Origin: Xanthostigma xanthostigma
Lineage: Eukaryota > Arthropoda > Insecta > Raphidioptera > Raphidiidae
Direction: 5' to 3'
DNA length: 64,000 nt
Assembly (NCBI GenBank): GCA_963575645.1
Contig: OY754467.1
Span: forward strand, 20,124,001-20,188,000
Shown here: in pieces, positions 45,999 through 56,973 of the stretch
Layout: each line of letters opens with the position of its first letter
Position numbering within the stretch: position 1 is the first letter of the stretch
Notes under the pieces: generated by a model
What the model was told of the DNA's origin: nothing
Database searches by the model: none
The model's input: only the letters and a program-made list of their open reading frames with translations
Made by a program: the position numbers and the translations under genes

Positions 45999-46522
45999 AA
46001 ATGTAAAAAAATGTCAAGTCTCTCAACACAGTTCTTTCGCTACAAAAAGTTGTGAGATTTCATGTAAAACCAAGTCAGTTATTTTAATTAGTCTATGGAA
46101 GCACCTGTCCAACAACTTTGTTGTAAATTGTTACCTAATCTATTCTACTATTTAAAATACTTTATTCTTAAGTGCACTGTTTAGATTTAGTTAAAAATTG
46201 CGATTGCCAAGTGATTATAATTGTTATAGAAATAAAGATGTCTAATATTGATACGTTCAGTATAAATGTTGATACGCAATTGATTAGGCAACAATTTATA
46301 ACAAAGTTTTTTTTTTTTATTAAACAAACACAAACAAAAAATGTGCATCGGCTTATGCCACTAGCACTGTTTAAATGGTATAATAATTACAATATAATGT
46401 TGGACAGATAAGATGCTTCCATAGACACTAACTAAAATAACTGACTTGGTTTCACATGAGATATCGCAGCTTTTTGTAGCAAAAGAACTGCGTTGTGAGA
46501 CTTGGCATTTTTTAACATTTTT
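45999..46522. mobile_element. foldback element with about 125-bp arms (about 524 bp)
   Basis: Left arm from AAATGTAAAAAAATG (45999) and right arm ending CATTTTTTAACATTT (46520) are inverted. They share CAAGTCTC(T/A)CAAC, AGTTCTTT(C/T)GCTACAAAAAG, AAACCAAGTCAGTTATTTTA and CTATGGAAGCA. The interior of about 270 bp contains a 79-codon plus-strand frame (46172-46411, with MSNIDTFSINVDTQLIRQQF) that has no known motif. Non-autonomous as far as can be seen. Confidence 0.75.
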
Positions 46523-46529
46523 TGTCTTC

Positions 46530-46895
46530 GATAGGATCTTATTTCTTTTTGTAGGTTGTCCTCCTTTTTTTCTCGGGTAATCTTATCCGTCAGCTATTGA
46601 TTTTCTTAAAGCCCACTCCCTGTCACCTGTATTTTTCGAATAATGGAATTTCGAGATTTTTCAATTTTTCCTACCTTTATAGGATAAACGCTAACTAAAA
46701 TTTCAAGTTTGTGAGACTGCTACAAGACCTAGAATTTTGACGATCGGTGAGTGTGTCAGTGACAAAATTAAAGAACTGGCTAGTGATAATTCGTAAACTA
46801 CGGGGTATAAAAATTAGGTACCTATATTGGCAATATAGCCAGTTATAAAATGTCCTCTTGATCACAAAATATTAAAACTTCTTGCTTTGTCCACA
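46530..46895. other. no recognised feature
   Basis: AT-rich non-coding DNA between the foldback element and a small GC-rich insertion. Confidence 0.35.
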
Positions 46896-46900
46896 ACGAA

Positions 46901-46998
46901 GTTACACGGGGGTCAAGAGTGTCGAGAGACGCTTCGAGAAAAGGATGGTTCGGCAGTGCTCGATTTGGCGGGGGCACGTCCGTGCCCCCTGATGTAAC
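46901..46998. mobile_element. possible short GC-rich MITE
   Basis: GTTACACGGGGGTC at the left and GTGCCCCCTGATGTAAC at the right are imperfect inverted ends around a 70-base GC-rich core (GATTTGGCGGGGGCACGTCC). No target duplication is clear. It could be a fragment of a larger element. Confidence 0.35.
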
Positions 46999-46999
46999 T

Positions 47000-48435
47000 G
47001 TGAAAACGTATACGACTAATAAATTAAAATAAAAAAAATTGTTTAAAAATCGGAGACGACGCGACTAATCCTCGGCGACGAGTAAATAGCGCAACGATTA
47101 ATCGAAAAACTGAAATAATTGTTTTGATTAATCGATTATTCAATTATGATTTTTTAAGCTGCTCGCATACCCCATCATTCAAAGAAAACTAAAAACATTC
47201 CTGTTTTTAGATGTGAATCTGTGTTCATGCAAACTGTAAGAGTATTTTAAATGCTTTGTAAAAATAAGAATACATTGTTTTGTTTTTTACAACTTTAAAT
47301 TTCTGATGGCAGTTTAATTATTTACTTGACTCTTAGTAAATTTAACAATGGAACATGTTTGGCAAATGTGCTTTTTATGTTCAAACAAGGATTGAAATTT
47401 ATTTTAAATATAGGTACATTGTGCAAGAAATAAAAGTACAATAAACAGTACAGTAATTTGTATATATTTTCTATTCTATGTTTTTCAATTAATTATTCCT
47501 CAGCATACTACGTATTGTTCCATGCACTAGTGCAGTGTTTTGATCATTGTTGTAATTATTTATTTACACAATTTATAATTAACGTGGCATTGCCCTCTAC
47601 TTTTAAAGATTGTTAAACAATTAAGAGAACAATTGGCATTTTCTATATGCCATTGTAAAATAAATGGGCTTGCCTAAGAGGGACTTTCAAAATCCTAATT
47701 TGTTATATTATTTACGCTTAAGTAGACACAAATATAATCTAATAAAAAATAATTAACCAGAATGGCCTTTAAAAGGGTTAAATCAGTTTTCCTTTCGTTT
47801 TGCAATCGTCCTCATTATTATAGATCATTTAAAAATTGACGTAATTTCCTAGCTAATGTGGTCACAGTAGATTATTTACACTGTTTCTTATGCACTTTAT
47901 AAGGTAGAGAAAATGATTATAAAAACCAAAGGATTTTATTTTTTTTTGAAGCCAGTTTATTTTTTCTTTCAAATTATTTTCAATAGGCATTTTTAGTTTG
48001 CGTTGCGCGGATAAAACCGGATTATGCGACTAGCCCTAAGGCTTTCCTCACACACTCCTAAAACAATATGATACAAAAGTGAATGCGCGTTAGAACTTGT
48101 ACTTCTTTGACGTGATATAAAACTGATTTTTAAATTTGCATGCAAATAATTTATTGAAATAAAATATTAAAAGGACTGGAATATTCACAACTAACAAATG
48201 TTTTCAATAATATTCATCAATACTCACTAGCAATCACTAATGCTTTGATATAATTTATAAGCACGACGTATAATATAATTTGTAATCGTATTGAAATAAA
48301 ACATCACCTGGTATCTCTCATATTCACTATTTTTTGCATTTTCCATCGCTGCGCTATGAGTCGAATTTATGGTAAGCGTACTCAAAATTAAAATGTCCAA
48401 AGCATATAGTTTAGTGAGCAACTTTGTCCTGTTAA
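47000..48435. other. no recognised feature
   Basis: AT-rich. A CGACTAATCC / GATTAATCGATTA-rich patch lies at 47060-47140, and a GCACTAGTGC palindrome at 47526 may be a remnant of the four-copy family. No genes. Confidence 0.4.
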
Positions 48436-48441
48436 ATAAAT

Positions 48442-48650
48442 AAAATTATCGACCAATTTTTTAGACAATATATTAACAAAAAATATAATTATTAATACAT
48501 TAACGTTTCAATCCGGATTTGGACCTTCTTCAGAACTGATCTAAAAAATATAAAAAATAATTAATATTTAATTTCTAATTCGCTTTATATAAATTGGTCG
48601 ATAATTTTATTTATTGAAGAGTTCTAATCAGACGTTAATCAAAGATTTGA
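48442..48650. mobile_element. Penelope-like terminal structure with inverted arms and degenerate hammerhead
   Basis: AAAATTATCGACCAATTT (48442-48459) and AAATTGGTCGATAATTTT (48591-48608) are 18-bp perfect inverted arms. Between them, on the minus strand, CTGAAGA is followed by AGGTCCAAATCCGGATT and GAAACGTTAATG. That is CUGANGA, a stem II with a bulge (A-U, G-U, UCC/GGA) and GAA, then ACGU/AUGU as a short stem III. Stem I does not pair well. Penelope-like elements are known to carry type I hammerheads in inverted terminal repeats, so this is the likely family. A shortened copy is at 27044-27120. Confidence 0.6.
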
Positions 48651-48654
48651 ATAT

Positions 48655-49175
48655 TTTGTCCTGTTAATTTTATTGTCGTTATATCGTAAGAATTCACACT
48701 CGTAATTTTTTCATACGACGCCAAAAGAAGTGTGACTTCAAAAAATGCATCCCTATCAATCCAGTAGTTTCTGAGATAATTGCGTCTATACAAACATTCA
48801 CGTCGAATCTCTTTTTTAAGGAGTTTAAAATTATTTTTTATTTTTCAAAAAACATGTACCTATTGACCTTTTTAACGACCGATTCACTTATACATGTCTT
48901 ATGTTTTATTAAAAGCATTTTGTAAGAATGTTAGTTTTAGTACCAGATAAATCGATTTACATAAATTGAAATTACATTAAATTGCTTTAGAAATTGCACA
49001 AATACTCACTTCACCAAGGACATAAATCACGAAATATATATTTAGACTTGTCAACGAATTCTTAAACTTTAAAAAACAAGATTGCGTGAATGACAATATT
49101 TCGTTATGGTTATTACTTTCGGATAAAGACATAGCTACTATATTCTTTGCTCCTAAATATATTATGCTGATGATA
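48655..49175. other. no recognised feature
   Basis: AT-rich non-coding DNA; a stretch around 48720-48800 (CCCTATCAATCCAGTAGTTTC) reads like a decayed dispersed repeat. Confidence 0.35.
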
Positions 49176-49184
49176 ATATTTGAT

Positions 49185-49545
49185 TAATAAAAAACAAAGT
49201 CGCTATCTTGGTCTGTCTGTTCGCTTAGTTCTTCTAAACAATGGATTATGATACGATTTTCACCACCATTTAGTAAAATTCATCAGGAAGGTTTATGTGC
49301 ATAGTACATAAAACTTAGTAGTGGAAAAATCTCGATGTTTTCCAATCAAATCGTAAAAAAACGCGTTAAGGGCGCTTACATGGTTTACGTTGACTAAACC
49401 ATAAGGGATACATCAAATTAATGTAGGTTTTAAAAAGGTCTACAGAAAAGTCCCAGATAGCATGTGTCCATCGTCTAAGGATGACCCACAATAACCATTT
49501 TTATCTTTCGAAAATTCGATCAAAAATAATCTGCGAACATATTTT
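49185..49545 (+). repeat. dispersed repeat, 'CTATCTTGGTCTGTCTGTTCG' family
   Basis: CGCTATCTTGGTCTGTCTGT, AACAATGGATTATGATACG, ATTTTCACCACCATTTAGT, CATCAGGAAGGTTTATGTGC and AAGTCCCAGATAGCATGTG then CCATCGTCTAAGGATGACCC are in the order known to me from a common insect dispersed repeat. Only one copy is in the window and its ends were not defined. No coding content. Confidence 0.55.
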
Positions 49546-49549
49546 GATT

Positions 49550-50350
49550 GACATAGGTAGTTATAAATCCTTAACCAAGTAAATTTATTTCAGATGAAAA
49601 CTGAATTTTCCATCTTTACATTTAAATGAATATCTTAGGAAATATCACATATTTAAAAAATTACTCATAATAAAAAAAATGATTTATTTTTATGGTTTAC
49701 CTACTTGGCTATTTTGACCAACCTAGTATTAAAGTATTAATCCTTATCCAATTAAACATGTTATCTTTAATAGCCAATCTGTAGATTCCCAATCCGGGAG
49801 AAGTTGGTCGGGTCGTTAATTTATAGAAATAAAAAGGATTCAATAAAAACTAGTACGATTTGCACCTCAACACTGATGTGTGTAATTCATTTTGTATCAA
49901 TATATCAACATAATAGCTGTACATAATAGAAGAATTCAAGTTTAGAAAAATGTTACCAAATAACTACAATATATGAATTCCTGGTGGGTTATTGGAAAGA
50001 CCCTCGTACAATATTGTAAACAACAGATAAGTGTATAGGTACCTATACTAATGTTGCAATTTGCACTTAGAACAAACTGTGTAGAATATATTGTAGGTAC
50101 ACAGTGGCATTGTTTTCTCCACAACGATTTCATTTAAATATCCGTTATTATATGTATGTAGGAGTGTATGTGCAAATGCAAAATATATATATTTAGCGTA
50201 TAGGTACTTTATAAATGAAATTATGCAAAAGTGAAAATTCCTAGAGAAGTGAAATTGCTTTATGTATCGGTTACAAAAAAAAAAGTATTTTTCAGTGAAA
50301 ATTATGTCAACTAAATTGCGGTTTTGTCAAAAATGAACAAGTTATTAATT
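49550..50350. other. no recognised feature
   Basis: AT-rich non-coding sequence with no visible inverted or tandem structure. Confidence 0.4.
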
Positions 50351-50352
50351 TT

Positions 50353-50514
50353 TAACTTCCCGCTTAAAAAAAAAAAATTTTTTTTTTTTTCAAAAATCGG
50401 GAAGTTATTGGTTTCACCCCGATTTTCGAAAATCGAGTTTTCGCCAGATCTCGACGTTTTAAGGTCCTAGGAAGCTATTGAAACTATTTTGGCGATGATG
50501 TCCGTAGGGCTGTA

Positions 50515-50560
<46 letters not shown>

Positions 50561-51279
50561 AACCTTTTATATCTTTTGAACGGAGTGTCCGACTGAAACG
50601 CGGTTTGCGGCATCTGACGTGATCTTGGTGAACTTAGACTTCCTGAAAATTTGAAACGATTCGGCCCAAAAAATTTTGAGAAATCTTAAAAAAACAAGTT
50701 TCAAAAATTTTTAAAAATTTGTTTTTGTAAAAAATTTTCTAAACTACTAAACCGATTAATTCCAAAAACTAATCAGCTCTTCTCCTTAACAAACTGCGTC
50801 GATTTCCGCAAACCGCATCAAAATCGGTTCATTTGTTCACGAGAAACCGTGAACGAAAAAATCGTAAAAAAGTGTTTTTTTAAAATGATTCTTAAAATTG
50901 TTATCAGATTGATTTTTTTGTAACAAATTACTTTCTTAAGCTAAAAAAACTGCGTCGATCGCCGCAAACCATATCAAAATTGGTTCATTTGTTCATGAGA
51001 TAACGTGAACGAAAAATTAGGAAAAAAGTAATTTTTTAAAATTGCTCGTAAAATTCTTATCAAATCGATTTTTTTGTAATAATTTACTTTCTTAGGTTAA
51101 AAAAACTGCGTCGATTGCAGCAAACCGCATCAAAATCGGCTCATTTGTTCATGAGATACCGTGAATGCAAATTTCGTAACAAAGTGTTTTGTTTTTGAGC
51201 TCGAAGAGCTAAAAAATAAACTTCTTGCTATATTTGATATATTTTTGGGCGTTTTGAACTCGAAAATAGCGGGAAGTTA
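50353..51279 (+). mobile_element. ACTTCCCGC-ended element with internal tandem repeats (927 bp)
   Basis: The ends are TAACTTCCCGCT and AGCGGGAAGTTA. TCGGGAAGTTATTGGTTTC follows the left end, familiar from insect dispersed repeats. Inside, a unit with AACTGCGTCGAT, GCAAACC(G/A)(C/T)ATCAAAAT(C/T)GG and TCATTTGTTCA(C/T)GAGA occurs three times (from about 50784, 50948 and 51103), with the same AAAAA(A)TCGTAA(A/C)AAAGTG-type linkers. A TG/GTAT microsatellite lies at 50512-50561. No open reading frame of note; non-autonomous. Confidence 0.7.
50512..50561 (+). repeat. (TG)n / (TATG)n microsatellite
   Basis: About 50 bases of GTGTGTGTGTGTGTGTGTGT flanked by TATGTATG units on each side, inside the ACTTCCCGC-ended element. 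Confidence 0.95.
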
Positions 51280-51284
51280 CAGGG

Positions 51285-51880
51285 ATGGCCTGCAGGGTCA
51301 AACTACTTTTCAAATTTTTTTGGTACTTAACGTAATTTAATTGTGGCAAGTATATATTTTATACGCAAAGAAACTATCTCCGTACAATTTACACTAAATA
51401 TCCGGACTCTATAATTTCCGGAGAAAATTTTAATGCAATATTAGTTAGGTTCTTAAAAATTTACTACGGTTGTAATTGGGTACATGAAATTTCTTTGGAT
51501 TATTATTAGTTAGTAATAAATTATTATTGGACTTTTATACAACACCCACAAAAAATATTAAGAATCGCAGAGGTTGCTTTGAGTAAAAAATGTAGCATAT
51601 TTTGCTATTTTATGTAAAATTACATCATGCAATTTATAAACTCAATTTGATGAAAATAACCAATACAAAACTAGTACAAAGTTGCAAATACATTATCTGT
51701 TTTTTTTTAATTCATTACAGAAAAAGTGTGTGTTTATATTTTTGTGACCGAATTCCAAATTTATGCATTAAATTAACGCATCACTGGATTTTTCTGTTAT
51801 ATTTTTAGTAATGAAAGAATAATTGAACTGAAGTCTGAAAACATGTTTTATTTTTTTATGAAACCTGGACAAGGTTGAAA
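51285..51880. other. no recognised feature
   Basis: AT-rich non-coding sequence between two repeats; the short frame at 51602-51808 has no motif. Confidence 0.35.
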
Positions 51881-51889
51881 CCATTAGGT

Positions 51890-52105
51890 GGTCGTTAACG
51901 TGTATATGGCGAAGATTTGGATAAAGGTTTGCTGCTTGCCCCACAGCTCAGTGCGGACGTCACCTTCCCAGAACATTCTTGACCCACACCCGACATGTTC
52001 GATTATAGAGATAATTCAGGCAGCAAATCTTTTTACAGGTTTTCGCCATACACTTTCATTCTTACTCCAGTTTCATCAGAAAACAAAATGTACTTTCAGT
52101 CCAAC
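51890..52105 (-). pseudogene. Tc1-like transposase relic
   Basis: Minus-strand reading gives a SVWRKPVKRFAA-like segment (about 52041-52076), preceded in another frame by a VFSDET-like stretch, and followed by EHVGCGSRMFWEGD (about 51957-51998). In Tc1 transposases the order is FSDET, VWRKP and then KHGGGSxMVWG, so the match is to the middle of the DDE catalytic domain. Stops and frame changes show it is decayed. No terminal repeats were found nearby. A 101-codon plus-strand frame over it is an artefact. Confidence 0.45.
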
Positions 52106-52384
52106 AATTTGTTCAAAACTAAAAGTTACTAAACGTTGCGTTAATTTTGATCAAGAATGCGTAGGTATACTGTTTTATTTTTTTGCTCATTAATTTGTTG
52201 ATCCGCTCATGAAACTTTACAAGGCGACCCATTTTAAACTAACCAGTTAAATATCGTAAACGGTAGACTCTATAGAACATTTTCTATGCAGAATTTGTCG
52301 CGTCTGAGGGGAGGAAGAAGACGGTGATATCAGGTGTAATAGAAGGGATGCTGTCAAGGCCAAGTGAAAACCAACTTTGATTTT
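52106..52384. other. no recognised feature
   Basis: Non-coding; a GC-richer patch near 52296-52365 has no partner in the window. Confidence 0.3.
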
Positions 52385-53127
52385 ACCATTCTAACTCACA
52401 AGAAGGGAAATGGTGCTAGTTTAAGTCAAAAATCACTTTTCATTATATCTTTTCGTCTAGAGGTCTCCCGAATACAAAAAAACATATTTCTAGAAAAACT
52501 CTGTGCGTCTGTTAGTCTGTGAATACGATACAGGTCAAACAGATGAACCAAATTTTGGGAGGATGTTTGGTATGCAAATATGAAGTCCCTTATTGTGTTT
52601 GGGGAAAATCTGCGCATACGCAGAAGAAATATATGCTATAACGGTGTTTTTTATTTAATAGTGGTATACTTTTTAAAACAGCTTATTATTCTATTTATTT
52701 TTTCAAGAAAGTTTCGTTAACAATTTTTTTTTCAAAACTTTATACTTTCAGAAATATTTTAAAAATAAAAAAAATCAGCTGGTGTTTTGTTTTGTAGATC
52801 TGTCAGAAATAAGCTAGTTAAGCATGCTGGGATTAATTTTTACATGACGCGGAACATATTATGTGTAGCAATTCTATTTATTTTTTCGGTAAAATTTTTT
52901 TTCTAAACTTTATAGTTTCGGAAACATTTTAAAATAAAAAAAATCAGCTGTTATTTTGTTTTATAGATTTGTCAGAAATAAACCAGTTAAGCATGCTTTG
53001 ATTAATTTTTGCATGACGTCGAAAGTATTATGTACCTAAGTACCATGGCAAAGAATAGCAAATATCATATTGAATACTAGCCATTACCCACGTCATCTCA
53101 CGCGATATCAGAAATTTTATTTTCACT
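52385..53127 (+). mobile_element. dispersed repeat of unknown class, copy B (with internal duplication)
   Basis: Opens ACCATTCTAACTCACAAGAA and follows copy A at 16960. It differs in carrying two tandem blocks of about 169 bp, each with AAAAAAATCAGCTG, TTTTGTTTT(G/A)TAGAT, GTCAGAAATAA(G/A)C and AGCATGCT, where copy A has one. The tail TACTAGCCATTACCCACGTC matches copy A. No protein coding capacity. Confidence 0.8.
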
Positions 53128-53129
53128 AT

Positions 53130-53490
53130 TATACTCTATCAAATGTCGACATTTTGAAGTTGAAATGGTCCCGTCGCCCAATTGCCTGGAATTTTTTAAT
53201 TATAACAGAGTATTTGTATGTAAAGTATAGGTATACGATACAGCATTTAATAGCTTTAAAGACCCTAGTCAAGCATGAAACTACACGATCAGTATAGTAT
53301 AAAGAAAAAAGCTTGTTCGTGAAGGTACCCATGTTATAGGAGTAACGCATATTAGACCAGCACCTTCCACCAGCAGCCAGCAACGACCGTCAATCGGTCA
53401 ATCTGTATAGCCATACTAGGCCGATCTAGTGTGCTAGTGATGCGTCGTTTTCATTGATTACTTTATATTGATGAAACTACTTGAAAAATG
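53130..53490. other. no recognised feature
   Basis: Mixed AT-rich sequence; the part from 53390 (GTCAATCGGTCAATCTGTAT, GATCTAGTGTGCTAGTGATG) likely belongs to the repeat that follows. Confidence 0.3.
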
Positions 53491-53494
53491 CAAA

Positions 53495-53645
53495 ATGTTC
53501 AGACATCACAGAACCTGCACTAAAATTTGCTGGTTTGTACTAGCTTATGATGGTCTAGTGAGCGACATCGTGCAAGTTGCAGGTTTGTGTTGTGCTGGTT
53601 GTGCAGGTTTGTGCTTGAAAGTGTGCGCGCTCTTTTAAGGTACCT
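53495..53645 (+). repeat. dispersed repeat sharing GCACTAAAATTTGCTGGTTT
   Basis: TGCACTAAAATTTGCTGGTT, GGTCTAGTGAGCGACATCGT and GTGTGCGCGCTC appear inverted at 13536-13650 and in fragments near 8840-9600. A low-copy, old repeat family with approximate bounds. The 76-codon frame starting near 53587 is chance. Confidence 0.5.
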
Positions 53646-53649
53646 CTAT

Positions 53650-55440
53650 ATGAGCTCAATTAGACAGAAATTAAATGACAAATTGAAATTTTCTATTCGT
53701 TTCTTTTATGAATTGAATTCTAGTCAAGAAGGCCGGCGCGTAGCATCATCGTTATTTCATATGTCAATTTATCTATCTGGCGTTTGTGTCACAATCTGCA
53801 GTTACTGTTCGATATAACTTTTATAGAATCTATGTTCAAATAATTTTGAACAATAACTCCAAAATATTACATTAACGTCGGTTAGATAAATCAGTCATAG
53901 AGGATAGTTTGTCGAACATCATGAATTTAATTTTATTCGCAAAAGATCTAAATTGAATAATTCAATTTGTCACATATATGTCTACTTGAGTTGATACTGT
54001 ATCGTATTCCAGAATAAAAATGCACTGTTACAATTAAAAAACTGAAATTGACCTCCACCTTACCTTGGAAACAGTACCACTTACGTTAAATTCAATATCA
54101 TCGCCTTCTTTCTTCCTTTACGATTTCATAAAGTCTTTTTATAAGATCTACCGTTTGTTTAAAAAGGGCCAGCTTGTATATACGAGGGTATATATTATTA
54201 TGTACAAATCAATTCCCGGTAACTTTCTAAACACACTTAAGATATTCTAAATTCTAGAATAGTCATTACGTATAATATGTGGGTACTGTGCTAGTATTCA
54301 CAAGTTAAAATTCAATTAACGCTCTATTTTTTGCATATACTTGTGCTAATGATCTTATATTTCCTTGGACAATGTCAAGCGTGTATTATAAATGGCATGT
54401 ACATTTTTTTCACATCTTATTATAGTATTATACGAAGACAATGGTTATAATGAATAGAGAAAAAAATACATAAATTCTGACCCAGATTACCTTGGTTCAG
54501 GAATCAAAATATAAACAGTGATTTTGGGTACTTAACATTCTATGCAGCCACAATCATAATTGAAAAAAGTTGCCAAGGTAAATACCGAGGTTGAATTGTT
54601 ATTAATAGCTCCTTTGACTGTTAAAATCAATGAGATCATTGTGTTGTGCATTAAAAAATTGATTCTTTAATTAAATAATTGCAATCGCAATTCAGTCATT
54701 TATTGAATGTGCTATAAATGTATGATTTAATAAATAACGTCACTGAAGACAAACGAGGAAATGAGCATCTTATTATTATCAGCAATAACTGATACTTTAA
54801 TGGGTCATTAAAACTTACACGACTGATTCAACCTTGGCTATTGCCTGAACAGATGTTTGTGATTGTAGAACATACTTTGATGTGTCACTGCGATAAGAAA
54901 AAAATCGTCAAAGTGAAAACTACACTATGATGACCGTAATTGGTTGATTCGACTTGACATCAAGTTAAGTACTGATCAACCGACAACTGCTGTTCGAGAT
55001 TTTCAATGACTATTTTTGGAGTAATTATGAACTCGAATCAATCAAAAATGGTTCCGCCTTATAGAACAGAATCTCCCCTTGTCAAAAAGCAACAATTTAA
55101 ATGGATTTCGTGTGAAATTAACCTACATTTCTTGTATGAACAAAAGTCAGCTCTGACGCGCAAAGCGATAATAGAGCACATACACTAGCAGTGTAGCGGT
55201 ATGTCCAATAGACGTTAGTCGACAGACCATACGTCTTGCTTTTAAACTAAGTGTCTCGCAGTCCCCAAAATATGTAAAAATGTCCCGCTTTGACAAAACA
55301 AAAACGTAACACTAAGCAAGTCCTGTCGTCCGCACGTGCATAGTCAATGTTGCCTGATATCTTAAAAAGCGGTATCTAAATAAAGCGGTAGATTAAGAAA
55401 AAAGACGGGTTGCACTCCGGGAGTGCCGGCGGAAGTGAAA
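53650..55440. other. no recognised feature
   Basis: AT-rich non-coding DNA. A 60-codon frame at 55006-55188 has no motif. The last 200 bases are GC-richer without identified structure. Confidence 0.4.
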
Positions 55441-55448
55441 ACCTAGAT

Positions 55449-55750
55449 GTACTTAAACTAAATTTCGCTAGTAGCAATATAAGTTACATGCAGTGCAAAA
55501 AATTATAAGCTATATAAGCTTTGACAAAACATTAAGAGATGTCGCTATGCATCCAGGTTTCGTAAAACTACACATTTATAAAATTACATGCAGCCAGTCA
55601 CTGCATGTAATTTTTTAAATTTGTAGTTTTACGAAATCTGAGTACATGGCGACATCTCTTAAGGTTTTGTTAAAGCTTATAGCTTATAATTTTTTGCACT
55701 GCATGTAACTTATATTGCTACTGACATCTAGCGAATTTTAGTATATGTAC
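55449..55750. repeat. hairpin element, about 147-bp arms and 7-base loop
   Basis: The arms run from GTACTTAAACTAAATTT (55449) and back to AAATTTTAGTATATGTAC (55750). They share GTAGCAATATAAGTTACATG, CAGTGCAAAAAATTATAAGC, TTAAGAGATGTCGC and TTTCGTAAAACTACA. The tip is ATTACATGCAG, loop CCAGTCA, CTGCATGTAAT. The arms differ by a short indel near the base and roughly ten other positions. A transcript would form a compact, miRNA- or siRNA-precursor-like hairpin, though longer than a typical pre-miRNA. Foldback MITE is the simplest reading. Confidence 0.85.
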
Positions 55751-55754
55751 TGCC

Positions 55755-56775
55755 GAAGCAAGTACGGTAGACCGTCTCAACAACTCGTCAGGGTTACGTG
55801 ACCCTAAAGCCTGACGCGTCAGATCTGACGCGAGTTTAACAGTTTTTACCCATTACAAAAAAAGTGTACAACGCCGCTAAAGAAGTTTTCACTTCAAAAA
55901 CGGCAAATTTAAAAGGCTTACAGAAGTATATAAATTACTTTCAATGTTGCACAAATTCGTAGCTTATAATCAGTTTTGAAAGGTACAGATTCAGTCTCAA
56001 CAACAAAGTCTTCATACTCTGCTGATATGTCATTTCAATTAACAATAACAATTTAAGGGTGTCCCGCTCTGAGGAAAAAAATAATTAATATGGTCACGTT
56101 ATCTATGTATCAATTTTTTGTGTTCTTTGAATGTACTAAACGGAGCAATTACAGTAATTCACGTTTCACATCTGATATTTACAGAAGTTGAAAACAAACA
56201 TCACAACAATATATTAAACCGTACGATAAAAGGATTATAAATTGTAGCAAAAGGAGTTATGTTTGACTATTCCCATAGTTCGCTAACGTAACTGTAGATA
56301 GTCCCAATGGGAATAATATTATATGAATGCATTCTACGATTGTATAACAAATGGAATATTTAAATTATGCAAGATTCTACATGCGGTTAAAGAATAACGT
56401 AATCCCATAGGATTTATGATGTTTGAGTTTCATTATGAAGAATAATAATATTGTATGTCCATTGTTAACATTTTTCATTTTAGATTTTAAATGTTAAATT
56501 ATCTCATGCAGCACGAAAACCACTTCGAATTTTATTTAAATTGATATCTTCTTAAATGCCATACATTCGAATACTTGACATAAAATTACCTACACAGTTA
56601 TATAAATATGTATCCATCCTGAATTCTTACTGATAATCGAGATTCTACTGTACACGAAAACGTTTTTTTTTCAGTAGTTTCCGCAATTTCATTCGACGAC
56701 AGTCTTTTAAATGGTGCTGCCGAATGGTAAAATACGAATACTAAAGCATGAATCAGTAATCTGTTTTCATATTCG
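55755..56775. other. no recognised feature
   Basis: Starts with a GC-richer piece (GTCAGGGTTACGTGACCCTA, a local inverted word, and CTGACGCGTCAGATCTGACG), then AT-rich DNA. No coding frame or bounded element. Confidence 0.4.
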
Positions 56776-56786
56776 ATAGTACCTAC

Positions 56787-56973
56787 CAGACTTGTAAAAA
56801 ATACTTTTTAAAAGTATTTAAACACAAATACTCTTGCTTCATTGAGTATTAAAATACAAATAAAAATACTTTTTCTGCATATACTTCTAAAAGATTTTTT
56901 TTAAAAACATTTGAAATACAAATACTAGAAACGTATAATTTGTATGTTGAAATACTATAGACCTACAAGTCTG
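56787..56973. mobile_element. hAT-type MITE with CAGACTTGTA ends (187 bp)
   Basis: The ends CAGACTTGTA and TACAAGTCTG are inverted. GTACCTAC is duplicated perfectly outside both ends (56779-56786 and 56974-56981). An 8-bp target duplication with a CAG start is diagnostic of hAT transposons by family knowledge. The interior is made of TAAAAATACTTTT-like words in both orientations. No transposase. Confidence 0.9.
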
